Origin: Nageia nagi
Taxonomy: Eukaryota; Pinophyta
Direction: 5' to 3'
Assembly: GCA_050084985.1 (NCBI GenBank)
Contig: JBITNC010000001.1
Location: 210,986,001 to 211,050,000 of the forward strand
Length of the DNA: 64,000 nt
Below, in pieces: positions 48,677-60,860 of this stretch; position 1 is the first letter of the stretch; each line of letters opens with the position of its first letter. A program made the position numbers and the translations under genes. The notes beneath the pieces were generated by a model, which worked only from the letters and a program-made list of their open reading frames with translations, had not been told where the DNA came from and did not search any database.

Positions 48677-49245
48677 TGTTGGGTGTGTCTCATCCTTTGT
48701 AGGAAATATTATGATTAGTCACACTTTACTATAGGTGGAAAACGAAGGTCTTATACTAATCCATAAGGGCTGAAAATTGAGATGTATATTCTACACATCT
48801 AGAAATTTCCAATAGTTTCAAGAATGTGTAAAATGAAGCTGTAAATCAAAAGTCATGAGCTTTGCAAGTTTACTATTTTTGGAGGATTGCAGTTATATTT
48901 TTCATAGGGAGGTAATTTGAGAGGATTATATGGGTGATTTAACCTAAGTTTTATGTGGGTATGCATGGTTGTAACCCATGGTATTGAACCCATGATATTC
49001 TAATACCACATTGTGGTTTAGGGTAACAAGAGTTTAGAATATATTGATTGTAATGTGCCATTTGTGTTATGGTGAAAAAGTGTGATTGAACAATAATATA
49101 GGGGTAAAAAACTCTTGTTTGTTAGAGTAGCCCATACTGGGTGAAATAAGGTAAATCTCTTGTGTTCATTTATGGTTGTGTGATTGTTATGATTTACTTC
49201 AATTCTACATTATAATTATGGAACAAGTTTGGTTAGAACCCTTCA
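48677..49245 (+). repeat. copia 3' LTR with polypurine tract
   Basis: Preceded by CAAGTGGTAGAT, a variant of the usual copia polypurine tract, the LTR starts TGTTGGGTGTGTCTCATC and ends CCCTTCA. It matches the 5' LTR throughout. Confidence 0.85.
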
Positions 49246-49250
49246 TTTGG

Positions 49251-50419
49251 ATTATGAAAATAGAAAGAAGTATTGTATGTTTATTTCTTTTCCTTTTGCA
49301 AGCATATAGTTTCATAATATGGAAAAAAAGTCATGTTGATCTAAATCCATTATTGGGCTACTGTTCTTGCAATTTAAAGATGATTGAATTCCATGGATAA
49401 ATGATGAAGAACCAAGGGATCTTGGATTGTATTTGTTTATGACCTTTAAAATATTGAAGAGATTATTGAATTTCATTTATGGATGATTGTATAAGTAATG
49501 AATTGATATCTTATTTACTGAGTTGTGAAAAGATGTTTCATAATTGTAAAATATTTTTTCCATTTATTAAAGTGAAGTTTACTAAATGGATTAATTTATT
49601 TAGATGCGATGATGGTTGTCATTATTTAATGCCATATTGATAAGATTGAGGTTTAATTAAAGATTATACATGCTTTATTTAATGCAATGAAATATGATGT
49701 TTAGGATTTAATTCGCTCGCCTATAAGCGTCAAGCTTGGGAAAATAGTTGAGGTCAAGAAGAGACACTAAAAAAATGAACCTAATAATAGAGATAAACTA
49801 ATATCTCTTTGGAAAATATGATTTATTTATAAATCATAGTGGGTTTTGCCTTTGAATTGTTAAACCTAAGTGGAGACTTAGCTATTTTTAAACTCTAAGT
49901 AAAAGACATGTTTATTCATTTAGGGTATGTGGATTGTCTTAGTGATTTAGGCTATAAGATTAATCGTGAAATCCTCATGTGGGTTTCAATGGACCTTGAA
50001 GTATTAAATTATTATGATATGATGATAATTAGAAATACGAGTTAGGTATATGATGCCATTGAGAAATTACTATGTTTGAGAAGAAGGTTGTTAGTGAATC
50101 AGGAAAACAAACCTTCAAGGAACATATAAAGCCAAGCCATGTGAAGTTATTTAATGATCTAGGTTAAATAACAAGAAATGGTACATAGTCAATGAAGAGT
50201 CTAGACTCATGTATGATTTAGGTTGAAACCAATACTAGTAACATTGTGAGAAATAGTTAACATGATTCTCAAGTAACTTCTAACTCATTTGGGATTGATT
50301 GCTTGTAAATTACTTGGTTTAAACTTTACAAAAAAAATATGCTTACCTTTAGAGTGTTGTGGGATGAGTGTTAAAGTACGATCTTATGTTTTCTCTTTTT
50401 GAAATAAGGTCCTTATAGT
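49251..50419. other. Gap, probably including a gypsy 5' LTR
   Basis: No coding frame. The part directly before the primer-binding site at 50420 should be the 5' LTR of the Ty3/gypsy element, ending near GGTCCTTATA, but without a second LTR its start cannot be fixed. Confidence 0.4.
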
Positions 50420-50432
50420 TGGTATTAGAGCC
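50420..50432 (+). other. gypsy primer-binding site (initiator tRNA-Met type)
   Basis: TGGTATTAGAGCC matches the TGGTATCAGAGCC pattern with one C-to-T change and lies 200 bp upstream of gag. Confidence 0.65.
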
Positions 50433-50599
50433 TATATTGTAAGTTTTACTTGTTTATGAAAAAGAAAAACTTTACCAAAATTATGACTTAGCTTATCTAG
50501 TGTTTAGGAAGATGGCACCTTGGAGATGTCCTTAGGTTGACCTTAGCAGTTCTAGAAAAGCTTGTAACATATGCGGTACATCAAACGTACAAGGAATAA

Positions 50600-50908
50600 C
50601 CTTGATGATGCCTATGTAGGATTGAATCCTAATTTAACAAATATTATTTGAAACTTGCAAGAAAAACAACTCAACAAGAAGTACTGATTCAAAAGAAAAT
50701 TGCAGAGTTAGAAATCTTGAGGAATAGAGACATTCAACCTCTAGTTGAACTAATGGTAAATATTGATATTAGTAAAGACTTCAAGAAAATAATTGCAACT
50801 GAGTTCATTAGGGAGGATGATGGAGATATAGCAGAGGTATGGTTGAGAGAAGTTTGTATCCGTTTTTACACTAGGAATTATATACCAACCAAAAGGTTAT
50901 GTAGGTAG
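50600..50908 (+). pseudogene. Ty3/gypsy gag, 5' part (interrupted)
   Basis: Readable from about 50650 (KLARKTTQQEVLIQKKIAEL) to AEVWLREVCIRFYTRNYIPT and KRLC, the start of a Retrotrans_gag domain. It stops where the family A element is inserted and continues at 56018 with AILLLRGCALELQEG. Confidence 0.7.
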
Positions 50909-51617
50909 TGTAGATGCCTAAAAATGATTTATTATTTATTTAATAAATCATATTTAGTGCATTAAATGATTAAAAGGCAACAATATATAAATCAAGATAA
51001 AATGCTATTATATTGCAATACCATGTGCTAGTGCTAATATAATATCATATACCATGGTTTATATTTTAAGTTATCTTGAATGTTGAAATGATTATTGTTA
51101 TTGCTATATGTTGGCCTCACTCCTTTGTATTTGCTTGCAGGTTATAAATATGGGAGGTGAAAGTTGACATCCCTATCAGATCTCTCTTATAGGTGGTAGT
51201 CAACTACAACAATGTCTCTGGAAGCCACCTATCTTTGAGAATTTGTTATACTTTGAGGTTTGAACTATCTCTCTTGCTCGCAACATAAAACTGCCATTCC
51301 TACACTGTTAATAGTGTACCATTTCTACACAACTTGTGACATGCGCTTTCTAGATCGAAAGTTCTAGATTTTGGAGAACAACTTGTGGAACCATTCTAGA
51401 GAATATCTATTGTGAGCTCATCTAAAGTCTGATCATGATCCTTTGAAGATTCATTGTTATATGCTTTTAAGGATTGTACACACATTTCACATCAGGTGCA
51501 TGCTTTTCATGTATATCTACTGCAATTTGATATAGTGCTTATTATATATTCAATTGTCTATTGTAGATCATTTATTTAAATATGTTTATTCATATTTTAC
51601 ACAATTTAGGGTCTACA
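50909..51617 (+). repeat. Family A 5' LTR (copy 2)
   Basis: Contains TTATAAATA at 51142-51150 (TATA-like) and, 40 bp later, the stem ATAGGTGG (51189-51196) with CCACCTAT (51225-51232). Similar to the LTRs at 3936-4650 and 39389-40146. Confidence 0.85.
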
Positions 51618-52281
51618 TTTTGGTGAAACCGACTGATTTCATAAACCCTAAAATTTTTCATTTTAGGAAATCACTTTTTCTAAGGAGTCTTGCATTAGAA
51701 ATCCTTTGTTTTATTTTCTTATTTGGTTGAGTTAATTTTCTTCAAATTTATAAAATTTTATTGCTTTGAAAAATAAAAAATTATTTTCTTGAAAAACGTC
51801 ACTGTAGAAAAATCCAATTATCGGAGGTCATTTTCTTCAATTTGGTTGGATCTAGCATTAGAAAAATTTGTCCAAACCATAAGTAAATATAATTGGAAAA
51901 AATTTCTAGTTTTTCTAGGTTTAGATTTGCATATTTTGAGTGATTTTGAAAATATTTTTGCAAAAAAACGTCACATTTGAAAATCATAAATTTTGAAAAT
52001 ATTTTGCAACTATTTGATGATTTGGTTTATTCTCCAAACATGCCAAATCCATAGGTCATCATAGTAGGCAACATTTTTAGATTAATTTTAGCTTTTTACA
52101 TGTATTTTTATCAAGATTGCTTGAGGTTTTCATATAAAAATATTTTTTGCATCTTCTTGCATTTTCTCATAAATATGGCATCCAAAAGTGGTTTGTTTGA
52201 ATATTTGACTGTGATAAATGATTTATTTGCACCTCCTCCTAAACAAGAAATGGCTAGCATAATAGAAAATCTTCTGATAAA

Positions 52282-53300
52282 TTGAGTTTACCAAACTCAT
52301 GGTTGACTTCTGCAAATGATGATATGCAAAATGATATAGAAAATAGAGTGCATGATAATGATATTGATGATGATAATTATATGGCTAAATTTGATTGTAA
52401 TGCACATTTAAATATGGATGTTATGGATAATGTTGAACTATATGATATTGCATTTACAAAATTGACATATCAAGATCAATTTAAGAAAATTAAAGAGCAT
52501 ATGTTAGCCAATCCTTATTTGATTTTTGGCATTTATAATAATCTTGAATTGAAAGTAAAATATCATGCATTTCTAGGAAAAGAATTAGATAAATTGTTAA
52601 AAGATCCATATGCTAGGCAATCTTGTATACAAAATTTTGAGAAGGAAATTATACAAAAATAGAAAAATCAAACACCTTCTCATCCTAAACTACAATCTAA
52701 ACCTCAAATTCAACAAATAAAACTAAAACAATATTAGCCAAAAGTAACATCTCAGGAAATATTGAAAACAAATGATGCTCATATTGTAGAGAAACCTAAA
52801 AAAAATGCCCACAATTATTCCCCACCACCTGATGAAGAGGCCCCCAACTTTGAGATACTTAGTGGACATCAGCCAAGGTTTATTTTTAGAGATTTGATAA
52901 AAAAAAGTTTATTGATGCCAATGGAAAGATCAACCCAAAATGATAATATTACAATGGGAAATGAGGATACTTATTGCACTTATCACTAAAGAAAGGGTCA
53001 TGCTACAAATTCTTATCATGATTTGAAGGTTGTAATTTTAGACATGATTACATAGGGTAAATATCAACTCCCTCAACATGCTTTAGATTTAGGGATTGAA
53101 AACCAAATTATGAAATTTCAGTACAACTATGATGAGAAAGTACGCCATCAATGGCGTGCCATATAGTCTGAAGGCTACCAATGGTGTGAAAATAGTAATG
53201 ATAATGATTGTTCTTATTCTACACATCCAACTAATAAAGAAAACACAGACAAATTTTTAGTTCAGATAGATCCAGTTGAGATTTGGTTATAAGAATATAA
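52282..53300 (+). pseudogene. gag-like ORF of family A (copy 2), broken
   Basis: Opens MSLPNSWLTSAND and stays open to 52662: FKKIKEHMLANPYLIFGIYN, KYHAFLGKELDKLLKDPYAR. After TAG stops it continues as EEAPNFEILSGHQPRFIFRD and DTYCTYH, stop, RKGHATNS (about 52970-53010), a CxxH-GHxTxxC-type knuckle known from Tat-type gag. It then reads HDLKVVILDMI. The same protein on the minus strand at 37652-38686 is fully open, so the ORF structure of the family is secure. The Retrotrans_gag core found in the related element at 1930-2472 is absent. Confidence 0.7.
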
Positions 53301-53926
53301 AAAGCAAAAAGATTAGCTTTATGAAAAATATCAATTTAAGATTACACTCCTTAATGGTTGGTTTCAAAGGAAAATGTTCAACATAGGGTGTCCAAAAATA
53401 CAACTTGAAATTATTGATGTTATGGAGAAAGTAGCAACTCAAGGTATAGAAAATGTAGTGGATAATGTAAACAAAGAAGGTCAATTTCTCATAGCAAAAT
53501 ATTCTAAATTATATGATGGTGGTTCCACTAGCTTCTAGTGTATTATAATTTCTAATTTTGAATATCATATAGGATGCATTTCATATAGGTTGCATATCAT
53601 GAGTCAGTCCATTTCATGCATGTGATTATCATGGAAAATTTTATCAAATTTTTAATCATTCTATCTTTGCATCTTCATCTTTTCTATCATGTTCTTTTTG
53701 CTTCTTATTTTCTTTTTTTGCATCTTTTCATCCTCATAATTTCATAATGGCTTCTTATTTCATCAAATATTTTCTTTATCTCTCATTATGGTTTTCAAAT
53801 TCGCCATGCTAATTAAAAGCCTCATGTATAAGGTAGTATCATGTCTAGTCATGACATCATATTTTAGTTGCATTTCATAAAAATAAAAATAAAAATCAAT
53901 AAGAGAAATCAAGAAAAAGTGGATAT

Positions 53927-54008
53927 AGTTTCAGATGGGGACAGTTTCAGTTTTAGATAAGAGCAGTGTCAGTATCAGATAAGGGCAATTTCAATCTCAA
54001 TTGGGGGC
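53927..54008. repeat. 22-bp minisatellite in family A body
   Basis: Imperfect units begin at 53943, 53965 and 53987 (22-bp steps), with a shortened unit at 53927. Consensus about AGTTTCAGTATCAGATAAGG plus GC. Located in the non-coding part between gag and the 3' LTR. Confidence 0.8.
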
Positions 54009-55306
54009 AAGACAACAATCAAATATTGAAAATTAGAAGGTAAAAAGTTCAAAATTCAAAATTGCAAAGTGCAAAATTGCCCATTCATGGGGCATAAAGG
54101 TAAGTAAAGGTAAGGTATATCATCTCACATATTTTGATATTGTTTATGGTATTCATTGCAAAATCCATTGTTATTGATAAATTAAGACCATTATCTTCTT
54201 TGAATATATGGTATAAAAAGTAAACATTGCATATGATATTCTTATGATTGATATTTCAAATAAAATGCATGTTTTACTATTGAAATTCAAGGCCATTGTA
54301 TCTTTGAATATCTAGTATAATATAACATTATTGCATTGTCTATGAAACATTGCATATCTAAATGATTATTTTTCAATTCCCATTGAATGGATTCTCCTGA
54401 GTGATATCATACTTGCATGGACAAATTGAATATATGGTCAAATATTGCTGATTCATGCTTTATCTTGAATATTTTTATACAAAATGGAAATGTTATTTCA
54501 TTTACGAAATATTGGAAAGTGATATGGATGATCGTTAATTGAATATTTTACAAATTCCTGCACTTGAAATGAAAAATCTCATGCCACTAATGATATGTAA
54601 TTGCTATAAATAATTTTGAATAGGGCATATTGGAATTTCATTGAATATCTTCCTATTTATTCAATTCTTTCATACATGTGCAATGTTTTATGGATAAGGA
54701 TCAAAATTGTTGAAAACATGATAGTAAAATTATAAGCATATCATGCTACCAATGGTGTGAATTTACATTGAAAATTTATGTAAATTGAAGTATTGAAATA
54801 TAAGGCCATTGAATGTTTTGATATCTGTTAAGACCCTCAGAGGCACCCATTTATAAATTGAGTTGTCTATCATAATAGTCTACAAATCATGGATATCGCA
54901 AGAATGGGGCATTACAAAGAACCCATACACTTACTCTTCATAGATTATGAGTTGTCTGTAATAGTAGTCTATGCATCATGGAATATTATATTAATTTCAT
55001 CCTTGCTATTTACATTACTTATTATTTCATGGATGTGATCTATGTGGGTATATGTTGCTTTGTTCTATAGGTATTTTCTAGGTGGGTAAGATTGGGATCA
55101 ATCACTCATCTCATAAAGGAACTATTTTTGGCTTGCTTACCCAATGCAACATGAGCTAGGGGCAACCAAGACCAAGAGGGGGAAAACAACATACCATACT
55201 CGACATATTGATCAAAATAAAGAAGTCCATTTTACTATTGAAAATATTTTTCTCTTGAATTATGCAATTTCAATGCTTTTTATTATATATCCAAAGAGGG
55301 GCAAAA

Positions 55307-56017
55307 TGTAGATGCCTAAAAATAATTTATTATTTATTTAATAAATCATATTTAGCATATTAAATGATTAAAAGGTAATAATGTATAAATCAAGATAAAC
55401 TACTATTATATTACAATACCATGTACTAGGGTCAATGTAATATCATATAACATGGTTTATATGTTAAGTTATTTTGAATGTTGAAATGATTATTGTTATT
55501 GCTATATGTAGGCCTCACTCCTTTCTATTTCCTTGCAAGTTATAAATACAAGAGGTGAAGGTTAACATCCCTATAAGATCTCTCTAATAGGTGGTAGTCA
55601 ACTACAACTATGTCTTTGGATGCCACCTATATTTGAGAATTTGTTATACTCTGAGCTCTAAACTATCTCTCTCTTATGCGCAACATAAAACTACCATTCC
55701 TACACCATCAATAGCGTACCATCTCTATGTAGCTAGCAACATGTGCTTTCTATATTGGGAGGTCCAGATTTTAGAGAGTGAATCATGGAACCATTCTAGA
55801 GAATATCTATTATGAGCTTGTCTGAAGTCCAATCATGATCCTTCAGAGATTCATTGCTATTTGCTTTTGAGGATTGTACACACACTTCATATTAGGTGCA
55901 TGCTTTTCATATATATCTGTTGCAATCTAATATAATACTTATTGCATATTCAAGTGTATATTGTAGATATTTTATTTAATTATATTTATTCCTATTTTAC
56001 ATAATTTAGGGTCTACA
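55307..56017 (+). repeat. Family A 3' LTR (copy 2)
   Basis: Partner of 50909-51617, with the same TATA region and stem (ATAGGTGG 55587-55594, CCACCTAT 55623-55630). Confidence 0.85.
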
Positions 56018-59000
56018 GGCAATTCTTCTACTAAGAGGTTGTGCACTAGAATTGCAGGAAGGTCTACTTGCTGAAAGAGAGGTTCTAGATGAAGATGTAC
56101 CTTGGGTTGATTTTGAGAAAGTATTTAGGAAAAGGTATACTTTTGAGAAATTTGGGTTAGAAAAGTTTGATGAATTTAATACTTCATCATAGGGGTTGTA
56201 TAGTCGATGATTATCATCATACCTTTGTTAGATTATTGAAAAATGTGCTCAAAATTACAAACAACTCCAAGAAAAAGTTGCACAAGTTCATGGGTGGTCT
56301 AGATCATGGTATTTTTAATATTGTAAACTTGCTTGCATTGAAAATACTTCAAAAGGCTTAAGAATTAGCTAAGCAAAGTGAAGACAATGTTAGATTCAAG
56401 AAAAATCCCAAAACTACTATGCAACCTAATCAATATGGAAAGAATATTAAAAAATGAAAAACTTCCTTAGGAAATGATACCAATAATGATAACCAATTTA
56501 ATAAAAAAGGGTGGACATTTAGAAAATAAAAAAAATTAATAAATCATGAAAAGAAAATCAGAAAAAGGGAAATTTTTAAAATGATAATGGCAACAATTAG
56601 ATACAACAATGTCAACAACCTCAACAAGGTAATTATGTACTAAATGATCAGAATCAAGAAAAGGCACCCAATGGATATTATAACTATGGTGGATCTCACT
56701 TTTCCAATAAATTTCCAAACCATTACAATCCTTAGAATGGAGAAACAAATCATAAAATTTTTATTACAATAAGAAGCTTTGGAGACCCAAGCAACACCAT
56801 TGATGATTCAAGGTAAGTTTTTTGGTTTAGATGTTAGCATACTTATTGATAGTGGTGCTATAGATAGTTTTATTTCTAATCATATATGAGATAAATTGTT
56901 GGAAAAGCTATGGATCTTAGAGGAAAGGTGGAAGGTCGAGTACGGATTAGGTCAAACCTATATATTAGATAATTACTATCCAAATATAGATAATTACTAT
57001 CCAAATATTTGATCATTTGAAATCATTTTGGGAATGGATTGGTTAAAAGGCCATGGAGGTTTAGTAAATTTTGAAGATAGATGGATATAATTTAATCATG
57101 AAGAAGGGGATATTAAAAACTATTTTATCAAAGAAAACCTTTTAAACCTTGACTTCTATCAACTTTACAATTATCCAAAGCCATTCGAAAAAGAAGTATG
57201 ATCTTTGCTATGAAAATAAAGGATATTAAGGAATATATAATAGATGAGGAAATGATTAGGAGATACCAAATTCTAAAAGAGTACAATGATGTATTTTAAA
57301 AAGAACTTCTAGGTAGGCCTCCTGGAAGAGAATTTGATTTCTCCATTGACTTAATTTTAGGAACAAAACCTATGCCTAGAACATATTATATGATGACAAT
57401 CAATACTAAAAACCTATACCTAGAACACCTTATAGGATGAAAACCATTGAAATGAAAGACCTAAAAGTTTAGTTACATAAGCTACTAAAAAAAAACTTAT
57501 CCAACCTAACACATAATCATGGGGAGTACCAATATTATTTTTGTTAAGAAAAAAGATGGGTCACTAAGGCTTTGCATAGATTATAGTATATTCAACATTA
57601 TAACTATAAAAAATCAATATCCTTTACTAAGAATAAATGATATTTTTGATCAATTAAAAGGAACATGTATATTCTCCAAGTTTGATATAAGATAAGGTTA
57701 TCACCAAGGATAAATGATGCAAACACCCATAAAATTGCTATCAAAACTCAATATGGGCACTATGAGTTTATAATTTTACCCTATGGTGTTACCAATGCTC
57801 CAAAATATTTCATGAATTTGATGAATAATGTATTCAAAGAATACCTTGGTAAGTTTGTTCTAATTTTCTTGGATGACATATTGATATATTTACAAAAAAA
57901 ACAAGAGCATGAAAAACACCTTATAATAGTAATGAGGATTCTAAGAAAGAATTGATTATATTCTAAGATGAGTAAGTGTGAGTTTTATTTGCCTCAAGTG
58001 GAATAATTAGGACACATTATCTCTGAACAAGGAATTGTAGTAGATTCACAAAAAAATGAAGCAATAGTGACTTAGGCCACTTCAAAGAATGTTAGTGAAA
58101 TTAGAAATTTCATGGGCTTAGTAGGTTATTATAGATATTTTGTTGATAATTTCATTAAAACTACTTACCCCATTACCTAATTGCAGAAGAAAGAGAACAC
58201 ATTTTTATGGATAGAAAAGTGTGAATAAGCTTTTACTACTCTAAAAAAAAGGCTTACCACAACACCTATACTTAGAATTCCAGACCCCCATGGATATTTT
58301 GTATTATGCATAGATGCTTCCAAGGAAGGTTTAAGAGAAGCATTAATGAAATATGGTGCAATAATGGCCTATGGGTCCATAAAAATTAAGGTTCATGAAG
58401 GAAGGTATGCAACTCATGACTTGGAGTTGATAGCTATGGTTCATGCCTTGAAGGTGTGGAGATATTATTTGTTAGGGCCTTTTGATATTAGATCAGGTCT
58501 CCAAATTCATAGATATATCTTCACTCAACCAAATTTAAATGCTCAATAAAAATGATGGATGGAACTCCTTGCTAAATATGAATTCAGTATTGAGTATATT
58601 AAGGAAAAAGAGAATAAGATAGTAGATGCACTAAGCCATAGGAAATATATTGCAGCTCTAACATTAGGCCATATCAACATTCTTGATAAAATCCCTAATC
58701 TCCAAGCTCATGATTATCATTGTAAGAGGATTGAAAGAGAACTTGTAGAAAATCCAATAAAGGTAAAATAATTTAATCACAAAGAATATGGTATTCTTTT
58801 TCCTAAAGATACAATGGTAATTCTTTAGGAAGAAAATATAAGAAATATAATACTTTGGAATCACACCACACTCCTTACTCTACCCACCCTGGAGGGACGA
58901 AGATAAAAGAAAACTTAAAGAAATAATATAATTTTTTTGGAATGAAAAGTGACATAATTGGTTATATTTCTAAGTGTTTAGAATGTTAGAAAGTGAAGGC

Positions 59001-59410
59001 AGAATATAGGCACCCAACAAGAAAATTCTAGCCGCATAATATCCCTAGATAGAAATGCCAAAATATTTCTATGCATTTTATTATGGATTAGTAAAAACAA
59101 GTTTTATACATGAAACTATCCTAGCAGTCATTGAAAAATTGATCAAGGTAGCTCACTTCATACTTGGGAATATAACAAATGGTTCTCCAATAATTACTAG
59201 TAAATTTGCAAAAGAGATCATTCAACTTTATCGATTTCTTGAGGAGATACTCTTCGATAGAGATTTAAGATTTACTTTTGAGTTTTGGAAGAGTTTACAT
59301 AAAGTTGTAGGTACTAATTTAAACATTAGTTAAACTTATCACCCTGAAACATATGGAAAAATTAAGCAAGCAAAGCAAGTATTGGAGGATATGTTTAGAA
59401 TGTATTGCAT
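56018..59410 (+). pseudogene. Ty3/gypsy gag-pol after the nested insertion, broken
   Basis: Gag continues: VDFEKVFRKRYTFEKFGLEK, DDYHHTFVRLLKNV, KKKLHKFMGGLDHGIFNIVN. Protease: LDVSILIDSGAIDSFIS (about 56835) with DSG intact. RT in several frames: LGRPPGREFDFSIDL (57310), [11 protein letters not shown] (57570), FSKFDIR (57670), FLDDILIY (about 57866). RNase H: EGRYATHDLELIAMVHALKV (58400) and YIKEKENKIVDALSHRKY (58595). Integrase: zinc part with CLEC-like NVRK pieces, then FYAFYYGLVKTSF (59060), LIKVAHFILGN, LFDRDLRFTFEFWKSLHK (59255) and YHPETYGKIKQ (59338), where the catalytic Glu position is Lys. The element breaks off near 59410; no chromodomain or 3' LTR follows. Small tandem repeats lie at 56965-57010 (about 20 bp) and 57370-57440. 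Confidence 0.82.
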
Positions 59411-59439
59411 TGATAATCCTTATTTTAACTAAAATAATA

Positions 59440-60142
59440 ATTATTAAGGTTATTTACAAAATAATTAAATTCACTAATTAACTATGAAAAGCAAGAAAGC
59501 AATGACATGAAAGATGATAATAACCAAATTGACCTTGACCTATAAAAAATGGATTAACAAAAGATACAAACTTGTACTTTACCTATGACAATGAACAAAG
59601 GTGAGATTCGATCAGGAGAGGATAAATGACAAGCTTCCTTGAAACATAAAGCCACCAATCCAATCTCAACCTAGTTATGGTTCCAAAAACCCAATATTAG
59701 CACTCAATTATCATTCCACAATGCCTCACCATTTTTCTCAATATCATCATCCTACCTTTGATGCACCAAATCTCAATTATGATTGGATGAAAAATTGCAA
59801 GAATGCAAAGCTGAAAGTTTAACAAAATCCAAAGATGATAGGTGGTGTTAAGAAACATTGATCATGATTGGCACAAGTATAGTATCACCTATCAAGGATT
59901 TGAGATTATATCATATCATATCTTTGATCATGCAAAATCCGTTTACCTTTATAGGCAACAAGTCTAGTGCTAAGGCTCTTTCTTATACTTATTATGATGC
60001 CGAGCTGACCTATTACCACAAAATATAAAAGTAGATGAGAGTGAACATGAATAGGATTATTTATTTAATAAATTAAATAAATTATTTTAAATATATAGAA
60101 AGGTATTTTAATTAAATTATAATTCTTTTTTAGGTGTTAACA
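59440..60142 (-). mobile_element. LTR of a family related to A
   Basis: On the minus strand it starts TGTTAACACCTAAAAAAG (60142), preceded by CAAGGTGGAGCATA, a polypurine-like tract, so it looks like a 3' LTR. It shares with family A the AT-rich start, TTGATAGGTGATAC and the paired ACCACCTATC (59837-59846 with 59885-59894). The other end is not certain; similarity fades near 59440. Confidence 0.5.
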
Positions 60143-60517
60143 TATGCTCCACCTTGAATATATTTTGATTCTTTTAAGATAAACAAAATCAAAGCATGAA
60201 TTCAAAGTATAACAAGAAAAGTAAGAAACTATTCTTTAAAAATTTGTGACATGGCAGTAGCTTTGAATGCCTCAATTTTTTTCTTGTATTATGCCCCTTA
60301 TTTGACTTGGTTGCAACATGATGGAGCTCTCATCATAGGAGAAATACAAAGAAAAGATAATGGAACTTGAAAAGAACTTACACAAGAATTATTTTGCATA
60401 ATATATTTTGAATATAAACATTAAACATCATGATATGGAAAGTAGGATAATAGAAGTAAACCTATCCTTTATGACTTACCCACCAAGATGAAGAAGATGA
60501 TAACCAATGTATATTGA

Positions 60518-60860
60518 TCAACTTGGTTGTACAATCCACCATGTTTCCATAGATTTTGATATGAATGGACCTTCCTTACAAAGGTACCAAATGATAAGAT
60601 TGCCCTTTCCTTAAAAAGGTATCAAATGATAAGAATGACCCTTACAAATTTATTAAATGATAAAAAAAACTAGCTTGATTTCCTAAGCCACCATATTTTC
60701 ATGGATTTTTTGATAAGAGTGCCATTTCCTTACAAAGGAGGCTAAAGATATGAGTGACCAACTTGGTTTCCTAAGCCACCATGTTATCATGGATTTGCTG
60801 ATAAGAGTGCCCCTTTCTTACAAAGGTGGCCAATGATAAGCAATAATATATGGACAATTT
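60518..60860. repeat. Diverged tandem repeats, about 88-bp unit
   Basis: CCACCAT...CATGGATTT...GATAAGAGTGCC...CTTACAAAGG recurs from 60536, 60688 and 60776. The last two are 88 bp apart; the first is longer through an extra internal copy of the CTTACAAAGGTA-CAAATGATAAG half. Confidence 0.75.

Larger units (their letters stand above)
43890..49245 (+). mobile_element. Full-length Ty1/copia LTR retrotransposon, inactive
   Basis: Two LTRs bound a 4.2-kb body with the copia order gag, protease, integrase, RT, RNase H. The whole is flanked by TTTGG (43885-43889 and 49246-49250), fitting a 5-bp target duplication. The 5' LTR is 43890-44455 and the 3' LTR is 48677-49245; by eye they match at roughly 85-90 percent of positions, so the insertion is old. 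TTTGG also follows the 5' LTR as part of the spacer and primer-binding site, so the duplication call carries a small caveat. Confidence 0.88.
50909..56017 (+). mobile_element. Complete family A LTR element, non-autonomous, nested in gypsy gag
   Basis: 5' LTR 50909-51617 (709 bp) and 3' LTR 55307-56017 (711 bp), both TGTAGATGCC...GGGTCTACA, matching at about nine of ten positions over the first 240 bases by eye. A polypurine tract CAAAGAGGGGCAAAA precedes the 3' LTR. The flanks are GGTAG and GGCAA, a target duplication differing by two transitions. The 3.7-kb body has a leader starting TTTTGGTGAAACC, a gag-like ORF (52282-53300) and about 2 kb of non-coding DNA. No protease, RT, RNase H or integrase motif is visible, so it must have moved with proteins from elsewhere. 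The host gag resumes at 56018. Confidence 0.85.
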
